Assembly: GCA_003671255.1 (NCBI GenBank)
Contig: QWPF01000020.1
Span: forward strand, 1-32,407
Source: Planctomycetota bacterium
GTDB taxonomy: Bacteria > Planctomycetota > Planctomycetia > Gemmatales > Gemmataceae
Reading direction: 5' to 3'
DNA length: 32,407 bases
Part shown: positions 6,909 through 14,407 of the stretch, in pieces
Numbering within the stretch: position 1 is the first letter of the stretch
Layout of the letters: each line of letters begins with the position of its first letter
The notes under the pieces: generated by a model
Seen by the model: only the letters and a program-made list of their open reading frames with translations
Databases searched by the model: none
Told to the model about the DNA's origin: nothing
Translations under genes and position numbers: made by a program

Positions 6909-7789
6909 GGTGTTGGGGTTTGTTTGAGGACTTGCTTTGTGAATTGCAAAATGAGGTTTGCAACTTGTTTCTCTGGTTTGCCTGCATCAAAAACCATTTT
7001 CATGTGATTACTTGGTGAGATTTCCTGAAACTTCACAGGATTGCCATTTTCTTCGAGTGCCTTTTGGAATTTCTTGCAATCGGCAGAGGTGCACAAAGGT
7101 AATTCCTTGTCTGCGCACAAGATTAAGAATGGTGGCAAACCTTTGCGAACATGGGTGATAGGAGAAGCTTGTACTTTTTTTTCTGGAGTATTTCCAAAGA
7201 CATTGCCAAGAATAATTGCCGGTATTTCGTAAACACCACTGATTGAAATTACCCCTTTTATTGAGCTTGGATTTACCTTTTCTGTTTTAAAATAAGTGGG
7301 GTCGCATGTGACTAAACTCACTAAATGCCCTCCCGCAGAATGGCCACAAAGAATGATTCTTTCAGGGTCGCCACCATATTTCTTGATATTGTTCGTAGTC
7401 CAAGCGATGGCACGGGCCACATCTTCCGCATGGGATGGATGTTTAACCTTGGGCGTAAGCCTATAGCTAATCACAACGCCGATCATTCCATTTTGAGCAG
7501 CAAACCTGCCAATCGCTGAATAAATCCCAAAGAAATTTTTGTCTCCCTGTACCCACGCGCCACCATGCACGAAGAAAAAGATGGGTGCGTTCTCTGGGTT
7601 TGGTGGGATAAAGAGATCGAGTTTATGCTTGGCAGAATCTTTGCCCGCCCCTTCAAAATACCCAATATCCGTTACTTCCCTGATTGCGGGCGGAATAATT
7701 GATTTATCGCTAGCTTGGGCAATCTGGCACATATTAATAATGCAGATAAGTGCAACAACGATGCAGTTAAAGGTCTTTTTTTCAATCAT
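6905..7789 (-). CDS. Secreted alpha/beta-hydrolase (esterase/lipase-like)
   Basis: A 294-residue protein with a signal peptide (1-26, hydrophobic core FNCIVVALICIINM, cleavage near AQASD). The alpha/beta-hydrolase core shows the oxyanion motif HGGAW (75-79) and nucleophile elbow GHSAGG (S151), with D227 in LILCADKEL and H262 in SNHMKMV as probable remaining triad members. HGGAW and GHSAGG place it with carboxylesterase/BD-FAE-like enzymes, which deacylate sugar or phenolic esters outside the cytoplasm. The exact substrate is unknown. It is the first gene of a two-gene unit with gluQ and diverges from the TPR lipoprotein across 114 bases. Confidence 0.85.
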   Translation of the reverse strand: MIEKKTFNCIVVALICIINMCQIAQASDKSIIPPAIREVTDIGYFEGAGKDSAKHKLDLFIPPNPENAPIFFFVHGGAWVQGDKNFFGIYSAIGRFAAQNGMIGVVISYRLTPKVKHPSHAEDVARAIAWTTNNIKKYGGDPERIILCGHSAGGHLVSLVTCDPTYFKTEKVNPSSIKGVISISGVYEIPAIILGNVFGNTPEKKVQASPITHVRKGLPPFLILCADKELPLCTSADCKKFQKALEENGNPVKFQEISPSNHMKMVFDAGKPEKQVANLILQFTKQVLKQTPTP

Positions 7790-7903
7790 GGCTTTGTTAA
7801 TCTCTTCTTTTTTAATCTTGTAATCAGATTCATTTTAATCAATTCAAACTCGACTTCCCATTTATCTTCTTTTTATCTATGTAGCCATCATCTGGAGGAT
7901 CGT

Positions 7904-8548
7904 ATGTTCAGGTGGATGGTCTTATTAATTATTGTAGGTGTAGTAGGTTGCAACCAGACCAATCAGGAATTGGTAAAGGACTACCACAATGATGGTATGC
8001 AACTTTTTAAGATGGGGCGTTACAGCGATGCGCAGGAAAGTTTTCAGGCAGCCCAACAATTACAACCTGCAGACCCTGGGATTTATTATAACCTTGGCCA
8101 GACTTACGATTACCTAAGAAGGCCTTACGATGCTGAAAAATGTTATAAGGAATGTATCGTTCGTAGCCCAAATCATGCAGGTGCAAGGCACGCCTTGACT
8201 GTGTTGTTGATGAATCAAAACCGACAGGATGAAGCGGTTAAAGGCATTGAAGATTGGCTGGCGAAAAACCCGAACTGCGCTGCAGCTTATGCGGAAGATG
8301 GTTGGATTTGGAAAACTACAGGTGATATGCCCAGGGCACAATCCCGATACCAGCAAGCCCTTTCTCTTGATCCTTCCGATACCAGAACTCTTGTTGAGTT
8401 AGCCTTTGTTTATGAAAAACTAAACAGACCGGATCGCTCGTTGGTTTTATACCAACGGGCACTCGAAATAAATCCCCATCAGTTGGCGGTAAAAAAAGAC
8501 CTCGAACGCCTGCGTTCCTCTGGCACACCCTTGCCTCATCCAGACTAA
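7904..8548 (+). CDS. TPR-repeat lipoprotein
   Basis: Start chosen at ATG 7904 because GGAGG lies six bases upstream and the reading then opens with a lipoprotein signal: MFRWMVLLIIVGVVGC, with the lipidated Cys at 16. The frame is open further upstream but has no comparable start. The mature 198 residues contain about five tetratricopeptide repeats, with typical pieces such as MGRYSDAQESFQAAQQLQPADPG, YDAEKCYKECIVRSPNHAGA and PDRSLVLYQRALEINPHQL broken up across the chain. TPR lipoproteins act as scaffolds at the envelope, for example in secretion or outer membrane assembly. The partner is unknown. The DUF952 gene follows 16 bases later and may be cotranscribed. Confidence 0.85.
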   Translation: MFRWMVLLIIVGVVGCNQTNQELVKDYHNDGMQLFKMGRYSDAQESFQAAQQLQPADPGIYYNLGQTYDYLRRPYDAEKCYKECIVRSPNHAGARHALTVLLMNQNRQDEAVKGIEDWLAKNPNCAAAYAEDGWIWKTTGDMPRAQSRYQQALSLDPSDTRTLVELAFVYEKLNRPDRSLVLYQRALEINPHQLAVKKDLERLRSSGTPLPHPD

Positions 8549-8564
8549 AGAAAGAATTGTTCCA

Positions 8565-8897
8565 ATGCCGTGCGCATTTTTACTGATCGAACCCAGTGTT
8601 TGGCAATCTTTCAAGGGCGAGCTTTATTACCCACCGAATTATAATTCTGAAGGGTTCATTCATCTTTCTTACAACCATCAATTAACTTGGGCTGCAAATA
8701 AGTTTTATGCGAAAGCAGAGGGAGTCTTGGCGTTGGAAATCAATTTAGATGCCCTAGGTCCTTTTGTTCAGGAAGAACCAGCTTCATCGATGGGGCTGTT
8801 CCCACATTTGCATTGCGGACTACCTGTGAAAACCATTGTTACAGTTCATCAAGGTTCAAGGAATGCCGAAGGGCAATGGGTTTTCGAATCAGTCTGA
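8565..8897 (+). CDS. DUF952 family protein
   Basis: A 110-residue cytoplasmic protein with the DUF952 pattern: YYPPNYNSEGFIHLSY (26-41), AANKFYAKAEGVLALEINLDALG and the FPHLHCGLPVKTIVTV end. DUF952 proteins have an ADP-ribosyltransferase-like small fold, but no function is established. It ends inside the 3' end of btaB, which runs the other way; the overlap is nine bases. TTG-rich leader, weak ribosome binding site, so coupling to the TPR gene is plausible. Confidence 0.75.
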   Translation: MPCAFLLIEPSVWQSFKGELYYPPNYNSEGFIHLSYNHQLTWAANKFYAKAEGVLALEINLDALGPFVQEEPASSMGLFPHLHCGLPVKTIVTVHQGSRNAEGQWVFESV

Positions 8898-9629
8898 TTC
8901 TTTTGGTTTCTGCCCGATGAAGATGTAGTAAGGCGCCTTAAGGCCAAGCATATAAGGAACAAACCCTTTTTTCTCTAGCAGGCTTAGGGTATTGAATTTG
9001 CTTTGCAGATAGGGCATGTGATCTTGAGATAAAAACACATTGTCGTAGGCAAACCAATTCGGCCAGAAAGCCCTTGTCAGACCAGAGTGTTTGGTGTTGT
9101 TTTGGGGCACCCATTTTCTTGAAACATAAAAATCCACAACACCAATGACCCCACCTGGTTTTAAAAGAGCATAAGCATGATTGATAGCGTCAAACCAGTT
9201 GGGGATCATGGTAAGCGAATAAGAAAAAGTGATTGCATCCGCCTGGCCAAAGTCCGGCTTATACTGCGTTGCATCTGCATGAGCAGTAAAAACATTCTTC
9301 CATTCTTTTTGCTCAATTCTTTTCTTTGCAACATTAAGAAGCGAGCCGCAAAGATCTACAATCGTGACGGAATTAATGGTCTTCAACCTCGGTGCAAGAG
9401 CTTCGATGTTGTTGCCCGTTCCGCCGCCCATGTCAATCAAATTAGACCCGGATTCAAGAGGCAAAAGCCCCATCATTTGTTCTCTGCCATGCAGTAGCCT
9501 GCGCCTGAAATCGTCGTAATCATTCATCTGGCTGGAATAGAAATTTTCAAGCCTTTGCTCGTGGTTTGCCCCTGTGTTTTTAGAGCAAACCATGTGATAC
9601 ATGATTTTCAGGTCTGAAATAAAACCCAT
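8889..9629 (-). CDS. btaB: DGTS synthase methyltransferase BtaB
   Basis: A 246-residue class I SAM-dependent methyltransferase. SAM motif I is DMGGGTGN (66-73), with VTIVDLCGSLL as the acidic loop and LLKPGGVIGVVDFYVSR as the later strand. The FWPNWFAYDNVFLS region and its place behind btaA match BtaB, which methylates diacylglyceryl-homoserine three times to give diacylglyceryl-N,N,N-trimethylhomoserine (DGTS), a betaine lipid without phosphorus. It starts 11 bases after the btaA stop, with AAAGG at the start, so the two form an operon. Identification rests mostly on the pairing; the methyltransferase fold itself is certain. Confidence 0.85.
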   Translation of the reverse strand: MGFISDLKIMYHMVCSKNTGANHEQRLENFYSSQMNDYDDFRRRLLHGREQMMGLLPLESGSNLIDMGGGTGNNIEALAPRLKTINSVTIVDLCGSLLNVAKKRIEQKEWKNVFTAHADATQYKPDFGQADAITFSYSLTMIPNWFDAINHAYALLKPGGVIGVVDFYVSRKWVPQNNTKHSGLTRAFWPNWFAYDNVFLSQDHMPYLQSKFNTLSLLEKKGFVPYMLGLKAPYYIFIGQKPKESD

Positions 9630-9640
9630 GAAGGCCTTTC

Positions 9641-10846
9641 TTAGGAGGGCAGTGCCGCAATGTAAAAGCTGGCGTAAGTGTGCACCCGATCATTAGGGTG
9701 TAATCGTGCTGCAAGTTCTTCATCATATTTTAATAGGGTTCCAAGTTCGACTTTGCCACCTTTAAAATCAACTTTCAAATGGTCGAGGTATGTCACCTTG
9801 ATGCCCGCGCTGCGGAAGATTGCTTTAGAGTTGGGGGCGGATTTTGCAAGAATTGCGCTCCATTCTTCTGCAAGTGCTTCAGGGTTATGGCTACTCATCC
9901 AATCCATATGATCCAGCAAAATGAATTTCGAAAACTTCTTATCACTTGATTGCATGTACCCGGTCAGGGTGTTGGTGTTGATGTAAAGGTTCTTGACCTT
10001 TTCGCGAAGGATTTCGAAATTACATTCTTTTAAGTATTCCGGGCAACATTCCTTGGTGTATTTTCCCTGGATGTAAACCCTATAGAAGTAGTTGTTTTGA
10101 AAAGGAAGCTTGGTGATCACCGCTTCAATAGAGTCTTGGATGTACTTCGCAACGCCACCGGGGTATTGGTGGGTGATTTGTTCTTTTTGCGGGCCGGGCA
10201 CCCCCATAAGGTTAAGTGTCATGTTCCTGCTAAGAAACCACTTCATCCATGGAGTCCAGATGCGTGCTTTGATTTTGCTTTCGTAAACTTCGCATTGTTG
10301 TTCGATGGTTTTAGCTTCAAGTAATTCGGCGATTGGTTTTTTTAATCGCTGAAAAACATTGGCATGGGTTAGCACCAGTTTTGCAAGAAGACCTGAAGTT
10401 CCTCGGTAATAAAACGACTTGCGCCAACCTTTCCCATAAAACAACGAAATGTTTTTGTCCCAGTATTGTCTTGCCTCACTGGATAGATTGGGCTTCAGGG
10501 ATTTTTCGTAAATAGCCTTGGCAGCACAGTTTTTACCTTCGCCAAATAAGGAGAAAAAGTCTGCATAGTTCAAATGAAGAATCGCTGTTTTCTTAAGTTC
10601 TAAAAGAGCGTTTTGTATCGGGTTGACATCAACAGTATGCACTTCCCCAGCCCCTGCAAGCAGATAATCCAAAGCGTTGCATCCCGCACTTGTGATCATC
10701 AACACCTTGTCTTCAGCATTAAACTTAAGGGCTTCACGATCCAACGCCGGGTCTTCCCAGCAGGTGTTGTAAACAATGTTGTTGCCATGCACCGCACTAA
10801 AGATGCGATTGTTGAATTTTTCTAGCAAAGTACGGGCACGCAACAT
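9641..10846 (-). CDS. btaA: BtaA: SAM:diacylglycerol 3-amino-3-carboxypropyl transferase
   Basis: A 401-residue DUF3419 protein. The signature YNTCWEDP (26-33) is followed by a SAM-binding strand-loop VLMITSAGCNALDYL (48-62) and the acidic strand VHTVDVNP (69-76). BtaA moves the 3-amino-3-carboxypropyl group of SAM to the free hydroxyl of diacylglycerol, giving the homoserine headgroup of betaine lipids; BtaB then methylates it. Full length for the family. AAGGAG precedes the ATG by nine bases. The genes are the only members of their operon. Betaine lipids commonly replace phospholipids under phosphate limitation, but I see no clear Pho-box in the 145-base leader. Confidence 0.9.
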   Translation of the reverse strand: MLRARTLLEKFNNRIFSAVHGNNIVYNTCWEDPALDREALKFNAEDKVLMITSAGCNALDYLLAGAGEVHTVDVNPIQNALLELKKTAILHLNYADFFSLFGEGKNCAAKAIYEKSLKPNLSSEARQYWDKNISLFYGKGWRKSFYYRGTSGLLAKLVLTHANVFQRLKKPIAELLEAKTIEQQCEVYESKIKARIWTPWMKWFLSRNMTLNLMGVPGPQKEQITHQYPGGVAKYIQDSIEAVITKLPFQNNYFYRVYIQGKYTKECCPEYLKECNFEILREKVKNLYINTNTLTGYMQSSDKKFSKFILLDHMDWMSSHNPEALAEEWSAILAKSAPNSKAIFRSAGIKVTYLDHLKVDFKGGKVELGTLLKYDEELAARLHPNDRVHTYASFYIAALPS

Positions 10847-10991
10847 ACTGTTTAATCTCCTTGGGCTGACTATTGAAATCCTATCTTATTCTTGCATAGC
10901 AAAAACTTGATCCATTAACCATGAAAAACATCTTGCGCATTACTTTCTTCATCGAATTTAAACATTTGCTCTTGGCCGCATTAACACTGAT

Positions 10992-12188
10992 TTACAAACC
11001 TTTTGCAAGTTCAGCGGTGAATTGGCATCCCCGCCAATATGCATCCGTGTCTATGAATTCCTCAACCGTGTGGATGTTATTTTGCCCCGCACCATAGGTT
11101 ACTGTTGGTATTCCATGCCTCACCAACCAGTTGGCATCCAATCCGCCATTACCTGTTTTTAGAATGGAATCATAACCCATGGCCTTAGATGCCCTGAGTG
11201 TTTTTGCAATAACATCTTCGTTTTCTTTGAGCTTGAAGGGAAAGTAATCCTGGGCAAAGTGGAATTTAATCTTGGCTTTTTTCTTTTGATCATCGAGCAC
11301 CTGGTTTGCAGCAAACTCAAATGCCTCCTGATAATGTTGGCGTATTACTTTAATGAATTTGGAATCGTGACTGCGTGCTTCACCTTTCAAATACACATAA
11401 TCGGTGACTACATTGGTGGCATCGCCTGCACTAGTCATATCTTTACCAGAGAAGACTCCGATGTTTGAAGTTCCTTCCCCTTCCTTTTTTTGTATTTTTC
11501 CAAACCAGCCATCGCGTTGAATCTTGGCAAGGGCAATACTTGCAACCATGATGGATGAGATGCCTTTTTCAGGGTAAACGCCTGCATGAGAGGCCTTACC
11601 AAATATTTCCACTTCAAATCTTTCTGCCCCAACTGCGCCAATGGTGATGCCTTCCGGGCCTCGACCATCCACATTAAATCCCATCGAAGGATTGCTCAAA
11701 TCCTCTGTTTTTAAATACCTTGCACCAAACAAACCGCTTTCTTCCCTTACTGTGAATAAAAGCGTTATCGGGGGGTGTGGAATATTCTCCTTCATCAATT
11801 TCGCAGCAAGATAAATCAGGCATGCGACTCCAGTTCGGTTGTCACCACCAAGCGCTGTTTTTCCCGCCGCTGTTATTTTTTTTCCCTTCAAAATAGGCAC
11901 AGCACCAGCACATAAAGGCACCGTATCCAAGTGCGTCGAGAAAAGAAGTCGAGGCCCTTTTACATTCCCTGGCAAAGTTACTATGACATTGCCGCACTCC
12001 GTGGGAAGTGGAATTTCTTTATGGGCAGTATCATATTTAATCTGGTTTTTTGAGATACCAACATTCATCAAAGAAGCGACAACATGCTTGGCAATCGCAG
12101 CTTCTTTGCCGGTAACGCCATTAATTTTTAAACACCCCATGAGGAGATCTAAGGCCCATTTTTGGTTTAGAGTAGCGAAAGTGCCCAT
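10992..12188 (-). CDS. M20 family metallopeptidase (PepT/PepD-like)
   Basis: Start chosen at ATG 12188, with TTGGAG about nine bases upstream; 398 residues. The frame stays open another 53 codons but that part would cross the divergent promoter region. The two-zinc site is complete: STHLDT (H86, D88), GGDNRTG (D116), VREESG (E149, E150), FNVDGRG (D174) and IHTVEEF near the C-terminus. The lid domain lies at about 185-300 (KASHAGVYPEKG). This arrangement fits aminotripeptidase/dipeptidase members of M20, acting on short peptides in the cytoplasm. It diverges from an APC amino acid permease, so the pair could serve peptide and amino acid use together; this is inferred from position. Confidence 0.88.
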   Translation of the reverse strand: MGTFATLNQKWALDLLMGCLKINGVTGKEAAIAKHVVASLMNVGISKNQIKYDTAHKEIPLPTECGNVIVTLPGNVKGPRLLFSTHLDTVPLCAGAVPILKGKKITAAGKTALGGDNRTGVACLIYLAAKLMKENIPHPPITLLFTVREESGLFGARYLKTEDLSNPSMGFNVDGRGPEGITIGAVGAERFEVEIFGKASHAGVYPEKGISSIMVASIALAKIQRDGWFGKIQKKEGEGTSNIGVFSGKDMTSAGDATNVVTDYVYLKGEARSHDSKFIKVIRQHYQEAFEFAANQVLDDQKKKAKIKFHFAQDYFPFKLKENEDVIAKTLRASKAMGYDSILKTGNGGLDANWLVRHGIPTVTYGAGQNNIHTVEEFIDTDAYWRGCQFTAELAKGL

Positions 12189-12240
12189 TAATATGACTCC
12201 AAAAAAAAGATTGTAAGCTGTTGTCACGATTGACTTTATA

Positions 12241-12257
12241 CCAACAAAAATAGTTGG
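12241..12257. repeat. Inverted repeat CCAAC-N7-GTTGG in divergent promoter region
   Basis: CCAACAAAAATAGTTGG has perfect five-base arms. It lies between the M20 peptidase gene and the APC permease, next to a minus-strand TATAAA-like element, and may be an operator for one or both. Chance occurrence is not excluded. Confidence 0.25.
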
Positions 12258-12322
12258 GTTCAAGGAAATTGAAGGATCTTTTATTTGAATGACCTCAAAA
12301 AGAATAAAATAAAACTTTATGT

Positions 12323-12344
12323 AGAGCCAAGATTGGCTCTTTTT
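12323..12344 (+). terminator. Intrinsic terminator hairpin in the permease leader (candidate attenuator)
   Basis: AGAGCCAA-GA-TTGGCTCT is a perfect eight-base-pair stem (12323-12330 with 12333-12340) followed at once by TTTT (12341-12344), and the T-run reads five long including the last stem base. An A-rich tract precedes it. This is the form of a rho-independent terminator for plus-strand transcription. No plus-strand gene ends upstream, because the neighbouring M20 gene runs leftwards, so the only transcript it can act on is the permease leader, ending 19 bases before ATG 12363. Confidence 0.65.
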
Positions 12345-12362
12345 CAATTTTGGGGTTTAAGG

Positions 12363-14333
12363 ATGAGCGATCCCAATCATTCGCAGCATGCCAAGAGTCA
12401 TCAGACTTTTTGGCTGTGGGCGATGTGTCTTACCGGGGTGGATTACTTCAGTACACTTGGTTACCAGCCCTCCATTGCTTATGAAGCCGCAGGTAAACTT
12501 TCTCCGTTTGCAACTCTTGTTGTTGTGCTAGTAACCCTCTTTGGCGCTTTCCCTGTCTATTCTTATGTGGCCAGTAAATCATTCCGTGGCCTTGGTTCAA
12601 TCGGGATGCTTGAAAAGCTTCTGCATGGCTGGGTGGGTAAAGCCTTAGTCATGACTCTCCTAGGCTTTGCTGCTACCGATTTTGTTATCACTAAAACTCT
12701 ATCTGCCGCTGATGCTTCAGAGCATATCATCTCAAACTCCTTCTGGCCTTTTGATTCTGAATCCTTAGGCCACGATAAACAACGACTATTGTTGACCATG
12801 GGCTTGCTTGTATTACTTGGTGGTATGTTTTTAAGAGGCTTTGCGGAAGTGATAGGGGTGGCGGTGGTGATCGTGATTATATACATGATTCTGAACCTGA
12901 TCATTATTGGTACTTGCTTGATTCATCTTATTGCGCACCCTGAATATTTTACTCTTTGGCTAAAGGATGTGGAATTGGGGGGCGAGCATTGGCATTTAGT
13001 TGATGCTCCGCAGTTACCTTTTTCAGGCATTGCAGCCATAATTGTTCTTTCGCTTTTGTTGTTTCCGAAACTTGCTTTGGGCCTTAGCGGATTTGAAACG
13101 GGCGTTGCAATTATGGGGATCATCAAAGGCGATGAGTCCGACACGCCTGATAATCCCAAAGGAAGAATTCGAAACACGAAAAAATTGTTGATTACTGCTG
13201 GGCTGATTATGTCGTTCTTTCTTATTAGCTCTTCTTTGATTGTAAGTACTTTGATTCCTGCTGAAAATCTGGTCGCAGCCCCGGGTATGAACGGGCCTTC
13301 TGCGAAGGACAGGGCACTATCTTTTCTCGCCCATGGCGAAAGCCCAAGTATTCACATTTTTCCTTTTGGATCAGTTTTTGGAACCATGTATGACTTAAGC
13401 ACCGTTTCCATTCTTTGGTTTGCAGGGGCCAGTGCCATGGCTGCCCTGATTAATCTTGTGCCTCAGTATCTGCCCCGCTATGGAATGGCGCCTGAATGGT
13501 CACGGGCAGTCAAGCCAATGGTGATTTTATTTACCTTGGTTAATCTGCTGGTAACATGGGTTTTTAATGCCGATGTCAGTGCTCAGGGTGGTGCGTATGC
13601 AACAGGGGTTTTGATGCTGATTTTAAGTGCCTGCGTCGCCTCGGTGATAGAGGTATATCGATCGCGCAAGGGCGCATTTTTTGCGCGTGTTCCTTGGTAT
13701 TTTGCACTGGTGACGATATCGTTTACTTATACAGCATTTGCGGTGATCATTGAGAAACCCGAAGGTATGAAGATCGGTGCGTTCTTCATTGGTGCCATTT
13801 TCATTTCTTCGTTTGTATCCAGATTATTAAGGTCTACGGAACTGCGGTTTTTAGGATTTGAATTTGTTGATGATCATTCAAGATTTCTTTGGGAGACTCT
13901 AGAACATCTTGAATTCCCAGTGCTTGTACCACACCGGCCAGGGCGCAGGGAATTGCTGATCAAAGAAGCGATCATTCGCAAAGAACATCGCATCGGGCCT
14001 GAAGTTCCGATTTTGTTTCTCGAAGTTTCTCGTGGTGATACCAGTGAGTTTTACCAGCAACCATTGCTCGAAGTTGAGCAGTTTGATGATCGCTTTATCT
14101 TGAAAGTTTCACGCTGCTCTTCAATTTCCCATGTGATTGCAGCCATAGCCCTAGAATTGAGCAAATTTGGCAGCCCTCCTGAAATTCATTTTGGCTGGTC
14201 TGACGAAAGCACTCTTTCCGCAAATTTAAGTTTTCTATTATTCGGGGAGGGAAATGTTCCCTGGATGGTAAAAGAACTTGTGTCCAAGGCACAACCAATT
14301 GCAGAAAAACAACCTAGAATTATAATTGGTTAG
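12363..14333 (+). CDS. APC-superfamily permease with C-terminal soluble domain
   Basis: Start taken at ATG 12363 (MSDPNHSQHAK), with GGGG seven bases upstream; 656 residues. An in-frame ATG at 12285 would add 26 residues but would put the terminator hairpin inside the coding region. After WAMCLTGVDYFSTLGYQPSIAYEAAG (the first APC helix pair, quoted only to show the G-V-D-Y-F-S-T-L signature) about 12 membrane helices follow to around residue 490. The last roughly 160 residues (from RSTELRFLGFEFVDD) are soluble, predicted cytoplasmic, and not recognised. APC members are secondary transporters of amino acids or polyamines. Specificity is unknown. Confidence 0.82.
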   Translation: MSDPNHSQHAKSHQTFWLWAMCLTGVDYFSTLGYQPSIAYEAAGKLSPFATLVVVLVTLFGAFPVYSYVASKSFRGLGSIGMLEKLLHGWVGKALVMTLLGFAATDFVITKTLSAADASEHIISNSFWPFDSESLGHDKQRLLLTMGLLVLLGGMFLRGFAEVIGVAVVIVIIYMILNLIIIGTCLIHLIAHPEYFTLWLKDVELGGEHWHLVDAPQLPFSGIAAIIVLSLLLFPKLALGLSGFETGVAIMGIIKGDESDTPDNPKGRIRNTKKLLITAGLIMSFFLISSSLIVSTLIPAENLVAAPGMNGPSAKDRALSFLAHGESPSIHIFPFGSVFGTMYDLSTVSILWFAGASAMAALINLVPQYLPRYGMAPEWSRAVKPMVILFTLVNLLVTWVFNADVSAQGGAYATGVLMLILSACVASVIEVYRSRKGAFFARVPWYFALVTISFTYTAFAVIIEKPEGMKIGAFFIGAIFISSFVSRLLRSTELRFLGFEFVDDHSRFLWETLEHLEFPVLVPHRPGRRELLIKEAIIRKEHRIGPEVPILFLEVSRGDTSEFYQQPLLEVEQFDDRFILKVSRCSSISHVIAAIALELSKFGSPPEIHFGWSDESTLSANLSFLLFGEGNVPWMVKELVSKAQPIAEKQPRIIIG

Positions 14334-14407
14334 TATTTGAACTTGCATGCCAACTAAAATAGTATCTATAGCTAAGGGCGGATTATATCTTTAAGGATTT
14401 ATCAAAC

